Assembly: GCA_047600805.1 (NCBI GenBank) | Contig: JASGKG010000001.1 | Span: forward strand, 1,736,001-1,800,000 | Length of the DNA stretch: 64,000 nucleotides | Reading direction: 5' to 3' | Source of the DNA: JADKHC01 sp047600805 | GTDB taxonomy: Bacteria; Verrucomicrobiota; Verrucomicrobiia; Opitutales; Opitutaceae | Shown: one piece after another, positions 30,557-37,656 of the stretch | Layout of the letters: each line of letters starts with the position of its first letter | How positions within the stretch are numbered: the first letter of the stretch is position 1 | Made by a program: the position numbers and the translations under genes | The notes under the pieces: model-generated | Database searches by the model: none | The model's input: only the letters and a program-made list of their open reading frames with translations | Told to the model about the DNA's origin: nothing

Positions 30557-31000
30557 TCCCGTGAGAAGGGACCTTCACCTGCACAATTTCAATCCTGAGG
30601 TTTAGGTTCTCGCCACTAGGCGGGTAAGCCAGCGACGCCATGTCTTGATGGTTGACTGGTTCGTTTCCTCCAGCGGCTTTGGTTAGTCGACCTGCAGCTG
30701 CTAGAGGCCGCACCGCGTTCGAAATATAACGCCAGTCTTTCATGGGGAGTTTGATACTAAATGAGGTCATTCAAGGCGTCAGGCCCTGGACCTTTTTGAC
30801 AAGGTTCCCGTCCGTCCTCTGTGATGCCGCCCTGTAGGTGTTGACGATTTTTCTCTACCCATCGACTGCTAAAGGCAGTCAGGAGAGACGGCCGACGCAG
30901 CCCACTTTCTAAGCCCGGCGGAAATGCTCAGCTTCCCCCCGGCGCGTTCCGAAGGGGGCCCGATAGTCGGTTTTGAACCTTCCACGGTAAGCTTGCGCCC
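30557..31000. other. gene-free interval
   Basis: About 440 bases without a convincing gene. A reverse frame from 30770 runs into the lipoprotein gene but looks spurious. No repeat copy or RNA structure is evident. Confidence 0.5.
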
Positions 31001-31531
31001 GTGAAACCGCCGCAGCCGAGTCCTCCGCCACAGACCGAGAACGCCACTATTCTCGATCGCAATATCAGCGCTCTGATCGAGCGCCGGCGGGAGCAGGAAC
31101 GACAAAAGACCTTTCAGGAAAAAATGAGCGACGCGGTCACGCGTTTCGCCGGAAGCTTACCTTTCGTCTATGTGCATGCGGGAATCGTGATCTTGTGGGT
31201 TCTGATCAACCTCGGCGCGACGCCCTTGCCGAAGTTCGATCCGACGTTCGTCATCCTGGCCACCGTGGCTTCGGTCGAAGCGATCTTTTTGTCGACGTTC
31301 GTGTTGATCACTCAAAACCGTCAGGCGGCGTTGGCCGACGAACGCGCGAACTTGGACCTGCAGGTTAGTTTGCTCGCGGAGCACGAGATCACGCGGCTTA
31401 TCACCCTCCTCTCCGCTATCGGCAAAAAGCTCGACGTCCAAGAAGCGAGCGATCCCACGCTGACTCCTTTAAAAGAAGACGTCGCCCCGCAGCACGTGCT
31501 GGAGCGCATGAACGCGGCGGAAAAGCAGTGA
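31001..31531 (+). CDS. DUF1003 membrane protein
   Basis: 176 residues, starting at a GTG. It matches DUF1003: two membrane helices (about 56-72 and 84-106) with the family pattern LPFVYVHAGIVILWVLIN, FDPTFVILATVASVEAIFL, then TQNRQAALADERANLDLQV. The C-terminal ~50 residues are a charged helical tail. Family function is not established. It stands alone before a long gene-poor stretch. Confidence 0.88.
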   Translation: MKPPQPSPPPQTENATILDRNISALIERRREQERQKTFQEKMSDAVTRFAGSLPFVYVHAGIVILWVLINLGATPLPKFDPTFVILATVASVEAIFLSTFVLITQNRQAALADERANLDLQVSLLAEHEITRLITLLSAIGKKLDVQEASDPTLTPLKEDVAPQHVLERMNAAEKQ

Positions 31532-31701
31532 TTCGTTTCGATGCCTGGGTGGTCACAACGGCAACCCATTTCAATTTCCAACCAGCGTCTTGAGCTCAAG
31601 CCGCTCCACCCCGAAGCGAACCAGCGCCTCGGGACGAGTCGCTCCACCGTCGACACTATTAGCGTTCATGAGCGTGAATGCGGTTCACGAGTGGTTCGCA
31701 C

Positions 31702-31741
31702 CGAACTAGCGCGCACGGAGTGACGCGCTCCACCTTCGATC
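31702..31741 (-). repeat. dispersed repeat family 2, copy 2 (diverged)
   Basis: Read on the reverse strand it gives GATCGAAGGTGGAGCG, then CACTCCGTGCGCGCTAGTTCG, matching copies 1 and 3 with several substitutions. Confidence 0.65.
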
Positions 31742-31888
31742 ACCGGCCTCAGCGCGGCCGGCTACAGCCGAACCAATCTAGGAACAACCAGGGCGGGTCG
31801 TCCCTACCCGGTCCTCCGCTTCGGCCGCGGCGTTTTCGGCCAAAGCTCATGTTGAGCGTGACCACACGCTGGTAGCTCGATCCGTTTT

Positions 31889-31920
31889 TACCGCAGAGCT
31901 CGCCGAGAACGCGGAGATGC
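31889..31920 (+). repeat. CGCAGAG-type intergenic repeat
   Basis: CCGCAGAGCTCGCCGAGAAC followed by GCGGAGATGCAAA. Related short tracts are at 36697, 36802, 37537 and 37627. Confidence 0.6.
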
Positions 31921-32081
31921 AAACTTGGAAGCGAATCTTTCCGCTGAACCAGCCGCTTTGCCATTCGGAGCTGTTTGTCATCCAGAGCGACGCCGATTCA
32001 CAGCCAAGTAGATCCCTCATCATTGCCTCCGGGCACGCTGTCCCTTCAGGCATCGGCGTGCAGCGTTGCAACAACTCCCCG

Positions 32082-32597
32082 TCAGGCCGGCAGCCGGCCT
32101 GTGCGGAGGTAGTGCTCCATGTCCTTTTCGTGCTGCGCCATGATCGCGCGGTATTCTGTCGCAGACCATTGTTCGATCACCGCATCACCTGCCGCTCCGA
32201 GCGACAGCCAGTCGCGCGTCCAGACGATCTGCGTGGTGTTGGCGATCGGAACCAAAAGGATTTTCAGACGAACGATGAGCTTGTCGGGCGCAAAGCACGT
32301 GTAGTCGATCGCCTGGTTCGGTTCGAAGCGCGTGCAGACCCACGTCAGCCCGGCAGGCGGCCCCACGTGCGTGCGGAAAATACAATTTTCCTCGGCAAAG
32401 CCCGACTTCGAGTGAATGAGTTCGGCCCGCCACCAGGGAATCCAGTCATATTCGCGCACCGGGCAGAGCAGAGGAAAAATGCGTTCCGGTGTCGCCGGCA
32501 GCGTCCAGATCACGACATCGGTGATGTTCTTGGTGACACGCGCGATGGGGCGCTCGTCTGTTTTTGTTCCAGGAGGATTTTGAAGTGCAGTGTTCAT
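32082..32597 (-). CDS. SRPBCC-fold (START/Bet v 1-like) protein
   Basis: 171 residues from the ATG at 32597 (MNTALQNPPG). The helix-grip pattern is visible: VTKNITDVVIWTLPATPERIFPLLCPVREYDWIPWW at the N-terminus, a curved sheet, and a long C-terminal helix (EYRAIMAQHEKDMEHYL). Such proteins bind hydrophobic ligands; there is no catalytic assignment. A second, unrelated SRPBCC protein with a membrane anchor lies at 36955. Confidence 0.8.
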   Translation of the reverse strand: MNTALQNPPGTKTDERPIARVTKNITDVVIWTLPATPERIFPLLCPVREYDWIPWWRAELIHSKSGFAEENCIFRTHVGPPAGLTWVCTRFEPNQAIDYTCFAPDKLIVRLKILLVPIANTTQIVWTRDWLSLGAAGDAVIEQWSATEYRAIMAQHEKDMEHYLRTGRLPA

Positions 32598-32720
32598 TGC
32601 GCGCTCAGCCTGCACCGTGAAGCTGTAGACGGCTCAAGACCGAGGTGAAACTCTCACTCCGTGCGGGTTCGCTAGACGTCGCAGACTCGTCAACATTTGC
32701 ACGTGTTTCGCATCGCTGCT

Positions 32721-32760
32721 CAAACCAGCGTGCACGGAGTGCCCGCTCCACCTTTCGATC
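32721..32760 (-). repeat. dispersed repeat family 2, copy 3
   Basis: Reverse complement reads GATCGAAAGGTGGAGCGGGC followed by ACTCCGTGCACGCTGGTTTG, almost identical to copy 1 at 29533 but in the opposite orientation. Confidence 0.8.
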
Positions 32761-32804
32761 CGGGCTAAGCGAGAGCAGAGGCGCGTCTTGAGTCCTGCGC
32801 CGTT

Positions 32805-33410
32805 CTAGCGCCTTCGCTGGCCGCGCGGGGCTCTTTTACGGTTTAATTTTCCATCACAAAGCACAACCGGGTGCAGTCGCTTCATCCGATCAACGAGATG
32901 CATCGGGAAACGGGACGCGTCGTACTGACAAAGTGCGGTGAATCGAGAATAAAAGTGCGCTTCGAGCTCCTCTTCGTAAGTCACCATCTGGGCGAGCGCA
33001 GAAGGCAGATCGAGCGCCCACGAGAGTTCCCCGGCCGCCCTTAAACCAGCAAAACCAGAACCAAGTGCTCCATCCACGGCGCCGCACAAGTCCACGATCA
33101 TTTTGGTCGGCTCGAAAACTCCGTGGCGCAGGTAGGTTTCGTGTTTCGTCACGACGCTCAGGGCTCCGCGTTTTTTTGCCCCGTCCACGTCCACACCAAA
33201 TTCCTGGAGCCTCTGACAGATTTCATCGGGCGAATTTGCGTCGGCGATATATAAACATTGATCGTTTCTCTCGAGACCGATGGCGATAAAGGGAACCACG
33301 GTGGCGAGTTGCTCCTCTTTCGTCTGGAAAAAGAACGCAGCGTGGTCTCCTCGTTTAATTTTTCTTACCGGCATACAGCGGAAAAGTTTACTCACTCGAT
33401 CCGTTGTCAA
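32805..33410 (-). CDS. MEDS-domain (DcmR-like sensory) protein
   Basis: 201 residues; a start at 33374 (MPVRKIKRGDHAAFFF) is also plausible. The MEDS family pattern is clear: GDHAAFFFQTKEEQLATVV, a middle EICQRLQEFGVDV, KHETYLRHGVFEPTKMI, and GLRAAGELSWAL. The domain is an ATPase-like fold proposed to sense organic compounds or take part in phospho-signalling. No output domain is fused; the C-terminus ends in a basic tail. No kinase or regulator is adjacent. Confidence 0.85.
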   Translation of the reverse strand: MTTDRVSKLFRCMPVRKIKRGDHAAFFFQTKEEQLATVVPFIAIGLERNDQCLYIADANSPDEICQRLQEFGVDVDGAKKRGALSVVTKHETYLRHGVFEPTKMIVDLCGAVDGALGSGFAGLRAAGELSWALDLPSALAQMVTYEEELEAHFYSRFTALCQYDASRFPMHLVDRMKRLHPVVLCDGKLNRKRAPRGQRRR

Positions 33411-33450
33411 ATTTTGACCCTTGAATCATTGAGTGGCTCGCGGCAATGCC

Positions 33451-33554
33451 GGTATGGGCGGATCGCCGGGCCGACCGTTAATATCGCCTACTTGCGACAA
33501 CGCACAACGACTTCACGACGCTCAACCGGACGACCAAGGCTGGTCGTCTCTACC
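33451..33554. repeat. dispersed repeat family 1, copy D
   Basis: Starts GGTATGGGCGGATCGCCGGG and ends GGCTGGTCGTCTCTACC; diverged relative to copies B and E but of the same length. It lies 21 bases before copy E. Confidence 0.75.
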
Positions 33555-33575
33555 TCGAACCACTCGTCTTCCCAA

Positions 33576-33679
33576 GGTAGGGTCGGACTGCCAGGCCGAC
33601 CGCTAACGTCGCATACCTGCGGCGACGCTCAACGACTTCACCACGCTCAACCGGACGGCCAAGTCTGGCCGTCCCTACC
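33576..33679. repeat. dispersed repeat family 1, copy E
   Basis: Starts GGTAGGGTCGGACTGCCAGG, has the core CATACCTGCGGCGACGCTC, and ends GTCTGGCCGTCCCTACC. In tandem with copy D, in the same orientation. Confidence 0.82.
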
Positions 33680-33706
33680 CCGAAACCACCCAACGCTTCT
33701 CCCAGT

Positions 33707-34273
33707 TCAAAAAGTAAGTGGCGGTCCGACGATCTCCATGCCGTGTTCTGACCAAAGTTTACGCATCGCCTCTCTTTCGGCTGGTTTCGGTATGCCCTTG
33801 CCGACGTTCATCGACATCGCGTGAAAGAATTCCTCCATGCTTCCTGCCGGTTGGAAAAGCACGAGCATCTGTCCTTCGCCTTCGCTCACCATGGCGAACG
33901 CGTGCGGGATCTTGCGCGGCGCGAACGCAGAGTCTCCGGGCCGAAGCTCAAACCTCTGCTCGCCCACCTGAACAACGAAATTGCCCCGAATAACGTAGAA
34001 CCACTCATCCTGAAAATGATGGAGATGCAGCGCCGGGCCGCCTTTGCTATCACGAACCGTGTCGTAGATGCAAAGCGCTCCTCCGGTATCGCGCGCAGAC
34101 ACTTTCAGGTCGAAACGCCCGCCCATGATGAGGAGGTCTTCGCTCAAGCGGTTGTTTTTCCCCGCCACTTTGAAACCCGCCGGCGCGCGGGGCGAGCCGG
34201 CATCCGCCGCCCATGCGCTCGGAGCCAACACGCTCGCCAAAAGAGAAGATTGCAGGAAGTGACGTCGGTTCAT
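33707..34273 (-). CDS. exported cupin-domain protein (Tat-type signal)
   Basis: 188 residues. The N-terminus NRRHFLQSSLLASVLAPSAWA fits a twin-arginine signal (RRxFL) with an AxA cleavage site. A single cupin domain follows, with HLHHFQDEWFYVIRG carrying the metal-binding histidines and glutamate and PGDSAFAPRKIPHAF carrying the second motif. The reaction is unknown; such exported cupins are often oxidative or sugar-modifying. Repeat copies D and E lie directly downstream. Confidence 0.85.
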   Translation of the reverse strand: MNRRHFLQSSLLASVLAPSAWAADAGSPRAPAGFKVAGKNNRLSEDLLIMGGRFDLKVSARDTGGALCIYDTVRDSKGGPALHLHHFQDEWFYVIRGNFVVQVGEQRFELRPGDSAFAPRKIPHAFAMVSEGEGQMLVLFQPAGSMEEFFHAMSMNVGKGIPKPAEREAMRKLWSEHGMEIVGPPLTF

Positions 34274-34509
34274 GTGAAGAGGGTGGGCTTTAGTGACGGG
34301 GCCGCAGCTAACCTAGCACATCCGCCAAAAAAATCCGGTGCCGATGCCGGAAAATCCTGCATCCCGCGCCGTCCGCCTCCTCCTACCGCCGGCGATTGCT
34401 TTTCGCATCTTTTACGAGCCGCTCAAAGGACCGAAACAGCACGGCCTGTCGCAAAACACTCTGGCGTGCATTGGAGAACTCCGGGACAGCCGCGGACTTT
34501 GCCGCGATC

Positions 34510-35856
34510 TCACAGTTGCGAGCGAAAGAGCCCGCAGGTTTGATCAAAAGCTTTCACGAAGATGGAGCGGTCGTCGTATTCCTCCAACGTGAGGGGGCGA
34601 GATTTCTTGCGATCCGCTTCAAACGTTTTCGTCAGATCGCGCACGAATTCGCGGTCGAGCACGTTGATGTTGGCTTCGTCGTTGATGGCGAAGGAGCGGT
34701 TGTCGAAGTTGACCGAACCCACCGTCGCAAACACGTCGTCGACGATCATGACTTTGCAATGATACATAGACGGCTCGTAGAGGTAGAACTCCACACCGCC
34801 TTTGAGCAGTTCGCCCCACCGGGAACGCGCCGCGGCGCGGCCAATCCGCGAATCGTTGGTGGCCGGCACGACCACCTGAACCGTCACACCGCGCTTGCGG
34901 GCCGCCAGCAACATGTCGATAGCCAGTTGATCGGGGACGAAGTATGCGTGTGAGATCCGGATCATTTTTCGGGCCGAAGCGATCGCCATCAGGTAAGAGA
35001 TGCGCGCATTTTCAGGATCCTCGTTCGGACCGCTCTTGAAGCACTGCACGGCGGCCGAACCAGACCCAGTGACTTGAGGGAAATAGTGATCGCCGACAAG
35101 AAGCGTCGCCGTGGTCTGCAACCAGTTCGCCGCGAAGATCGCCTGCATCTGCCGCACGGCTGGACCTTCGAGTTTCACCTGAGTGTCACGCCAGACTTTT
35201 TTCGAATCCGCGTTGCCGAGCCAATGGTCGTCGATGCACACGCCGCCCGTGAACGCCACGCGCCCATCGATGATGAGAAGTTTTCGGTGGGTGCGATGGT
35301 TAACGTTGGGCTTGATGTCGTACCAGTGCTCGCGGCCGTACTTGAGCAGTTCCACGCCCGCCTCTTTCAAACGCGCTTTGTCGGAATGGTGGAGCTTGAG
35401 CGCGCCCATGCCGTCGACCAGCGCGGTGATTTTTACGCCGTGCCGCGCGCGGTCGGTCAGCGCCTCGATGATCATGTCGCTGGCGCGTCCGGAGGCCCAG
35501 ATGTACGTCTCCAACGTGATGGTGTACTTCGCCTCGTGAATCGCTTTCACCATCGCGGGAAAAATTTCGTCGCCGTTGACAAGCACTTGCAGCCGGTTGC
35601 CCGCCGTGAACTCCGCACCGAGCAACGGACCAAGCGAGGAGGCGAAAACGGGATCAGACGGCCCATAGGAAACTTCGATCGGCTCGCCAAGCACGCGCGC
35701 CGTCGTCGCCCAGAAATAGCCGCCCATCAGAAGCAAACCGCCAATGAGTATCCACTTTAACCGCGCCTCCCAAAAGCGGCTTGAGTGGCGGGACGAACGG
35801 GTTCGCTCCCGGGTGGGATGCCGAAAGGCGCGTAGTTTTTCGAGGAGAACAGTCAC
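34510..35856 (-). CDS. phospholipase-D family protein, cardiolipin synthase-like
   Basis: 448 residues from a GTG at 35856. One membrane anchor (about 35-55) is followed by two PLD domains, each with an HKD motif: HRTHRKLLIIDGRVAFTGG and MYHCKVMIVDDVFATVGSVNF. This is the layout of ClsA/ClsB-type enzymes that join phosphatidylglycerol molecules into cardiolipin. Only one N-terminal helix is seen instead of two, closer to ClsB. The divergent VTT-domain membrane protein upstream also fits membrane lipid biology. Confidence 0.88.
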   Translation of the reverse strand: MTVLLEKLRAFRHPTRERTRSSRHSSRFWEARLKWILIGGLLLMGGYFWATTARVLGEPIEVSYGPSDPVFASSLGPLLGAEFTAGNRLQVLVNGDEIFPAMVKAIHEAKYTITLETYIWASGRASDMIIEALTDRARHGVKITALVDGMGALKLHHSDKARLKEAGVELLKYGREHWYDIKPNVNHRTHRKLLIIDGRVAFTGGVCIDDHWLGNADSKKVWRDTQVKLEGPAVRQMQAIFAANWLQTTATLLVGDHYFPQVTGSGSAAVQCFKSGPNEDPENARISYLMAIASARKMIRISHAYFVPDQLAIDMLLAARKRGVTVQVVVPATNDSRIGRAAARSRWGELLKGGVEFYLYEPSMYHCKVMIVDDVFATVGSVNFDNRSFAINDEANINVLDREFVRDLTKTFEADRKKSRPLTLEEYDDRSIFVKAFDQTCGLFRSQL

Positions 35857-36018
35857 GCTGAGAAAACAAAAAGGGTCAGCGGGGCGGCGGCGTGAAGGAC
35901 CGAGTCGTGGCGTATCGGTTCCACGTGAAGCACGCGTTACCTACCGGAGAAGTTGCGGTCCGAACAGTGGGTCGCTTCACCGGCAACGGGGGCGCGCGCT
36001 CGAACTCAACCTCTTGTC

Positions 36019-36699
36019 ATGCGTTTCTCCTTCTCGTGGTTTAACCGGCTGACGACACTCCTTCCCCGGTGGTGGCTATGGCTACTCGCGTTGGTTGCGG
36101 TGAGTGTCGGGAGCATCGCGCTCCTGCGGCTTTACCCCGTCGATTGGCGAGCGATCCGCGAGTGGCTGGTGAGTTTCGACGAGACAACGATGATCGCTCT
36201 GATGGCAATTCTCCCGATCGGTGGATTTTCAATCGGGATCGTGTATTTGGTCGCTGGCGCCAAGTTCGGCCCTTTCTGGGCGGGCGCGGTGGTGACGGGA
36301 ATCACCGCAGTTCACCTGCTGGCCTCGCACGCGATCAGCCGGAGCGTACTGCGCGGGCCGCTGCAACGGGCGTTCGCAAAAAGAGGGCACCGCTTGCCTG
36401 AACCAAAACGCGACACCCACCGCTCCATCGCAGCCATCGCGGCGCTCGCGCCAGGCCCACCCTACTTCGTGCGCAACTACCTGCTAGGGCTCAGCGGCAT
36501 CCCCCTGCGCGTGTATTTTTGGATCTGTCTGCCGATTTATGTGGCGCGCTCGTATGTCACGATTCTTCTCGGCGATCTGACAGAGGATCCCAGTTCGCAG
36601 CAGGCGGCGCTCCTCATCGCGGTCTACATTGTGAAGCTCGCCCTCTGCGCGCTGCTCGTGCGACATCTCGCGCACACGCGCAACCCCGCGAGCTCTTAA
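36019..36699 (+). CDS. VTT-domain (DedA/TVP38-like) membrane protein
   Basis: 226 residues from the ATG at 36019; an in-frame start at 35953 has no support. About five membrane helices are seen. The segment PIGGFSIGIVYLVAGAKFGPFWAG followed by a basic loop and AALAPGPPYFVRNYLLGLSGIP fits the VTT fold, whose members include lipid scramblases and transporters. The glycine/proline-rich conserved motif is present. It is divergent from the cardiolipin-synthase-like gene, 162 bases apart. Confidence 0.8.
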   Translation: MRFSFSWFNRLTTLLPRWWLWLLALVAVSVGSIALLRLYPVDWRAIREWLVSFDETTMIALMAILPIGGFSIGIVYLVAGAKFGPFWAGAVVTGITAVHLLASHAISRSVLRGPLQRAFAKRGHRLPEPKRDTHRSIAAIAALAPGPPYFVRNYLLGLSGIPLRVYFWICLPIYVARSYVTILLGDLTEDPSSQQAALLIAVYIVKLALCALLVRHLAHTRNPASS

Positions 36700-36730
36700 A
36701 CGCGCAGTTCGCAGAGCACGCGGAGAAAAC
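36697..36730 (+). repeat. CGCAGAG-type intergenic repeat
   Basis: AAACGCGCAGTTCGCAGAGC followed by ACGCGGAGAAAA, immediately after the VTT gene stop. Confidence 0.6.
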
Positions 36731-36801
36731 ATTCTCCACAACGAACCAATTCTCCGCTCGCTCGGCGACTTTCGCGTCTAGGCATCCCTTTCGCCGAACC
36801 G

Positions 36802-36835
36802 TTTCAACGCAAAGATCGCAGAGAACGCGAAGGCG
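36802..36835 (+). repeat. CGCAGAG-type intergenic repeat
   Basis: TTCAACGCAAAGATCGCAGA followed by GAACGCGAAGGCG, in the gap before the second SRPBCC gene. Confidence 0.6.
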
Positions 36836-36954
36836 TACGGTGTTTTTTTTCCGCGGGAGTTGTCCGCGTGCGCTTTCCTCATTCGTTGAGGAGTTGTAAG
36901 GGCGTTACTCTCCGCCAACGGCGGGACGCCTTTCGCCAATAATCCTGCACGACT

Positions 36955-37503
36955 ATGTTCAAGAAAATCATCATCGGCCTTGTCGCCGTCATCGTTCTGT
37001 TCCTCGCCTACGCTGCCACGCGTCCGGCCGATTTCCGCGTTGAGCGGAGCGCGACGCTCGCGGCTTCGCCCGCGGCGCTCTTTGCACAGGTCAACGATCA
37101 CCACAACTTCAACAAGTGGAATCCGTTTCTGAAAGTGGATCCGAACGTGAAAAACACCTACAGCGGGCCGGAGAGCGGCGTTGGTGCGGTGTGCAGCTGG
37201 GACGGCAACCGCGACATCGGTGCGGGCTCCTCGACGATCGTTGAAAGCAAGCCCGGCGAACTCGTGCGCATGCGGATGGATTGGAAGCGCCCGATGGAAG
37301 GCACTGCGACAGTGGACTTCACCTTCCGACCGGTAGGCGACAAGACCGTGGTCACCTGGGCCATGTATGGGAAAAACAATTTCCTCGGCAAAGTCATGAG
37401 CATCTTCATGGACTGCGACAAAATGTGTGGACCACCCTTCGAACAAGGCCTCGCCGACCTCGGCAAAGTCGCCGCCGCGACGCCTGCTGCATCCGGAACC
37501 TGA
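36955..37503 (+). CDS. membrane-anchored SRPBCC (polyketide cyclase-like) protein
   Basis: 182 residues. One N-terminal helix (FKKIIIGLVAVIVLFLAYAA) anchors a SRPBCC domain. It shows the family pattern FRVERSATLAASPAALFAQV, HHNFNKWNPFLKVDP, and a C-terminal helix (MDCDKMCGPPFEQGLADL). Ligand unknown. CGCAGAG-type repeats flank it on both sides, so it may be a single mobile-looking unit, though no element ends are seen. Confidence 0.85.
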   Translation: MFKKIIIGLVAVIVLFLAYAATRPADFRVERSATLAASPAALFAQVNDHHNFNKWNPFLKVDPNVKNTYSGPESGVGAVCSWDGNRDIGAGSSTIVESKPGELVRMRMDWKRPMEGTATVDFTFRPVGDKTVVTWAMYGKNNFLGKVMSIFMDCDKMCGPPFEQGLADLGKVAAATPAASGT

Positions 37504-37536
37504 CCCCGCATTTCCGATTCTGAACGGCCGCTCCAT

Positions 37537-37560
37537 TACCGCAGAGGCCGCAGAGGAAAG
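37537..37560 (+). repeat. CGCAGAG-type intergenic repeat
   Basis: ATTACCGCAGAGGCCGCAGA followed by GGAA, downstream of the SRPBCC gene. Confidence 0.55.
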
Positions 37561-37626
37561 GATTTCACTGCCGAACCTCTTCTTTGCGACCTTTGCGTTT
37601 AAAATTTGAACCAAACAGAATCTTTT

Positions 37627-37656
37627 TAACGCAAAGATCGCCGAGGCCGCAAAAGC
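37627..37656 (+). repeat. CGCAGAG-type intergenic repeat
   Basis: TAACGCAAAGATCGCCGAGG followed by CCGCAAAAG, ending at the stop of the P-type ATPase gene. Confidence 0.55.

Larger units (their letters stand above)
31532..32081. other. gene-free interval with repeats
   Basis: About 550 bases with no gene. It holds repeat family 2 copy 2 (31702-31741), a fragment of the right end of repeat family 1 (around 31797-31811, GTCGTCCCTACCCG), and a CGCAGAG-type repeat (31889-31920). Such gene-poor repeat tracts recur across 24-38 kb. Confidence 0.6.

Noticed and set aside
30402..30770. 122-codon reverse frame overlapping the lipoprotein start
   Set aside because: Half of it runs antiphase through the lipoprotein signal peptide, which is clearly the real gene.
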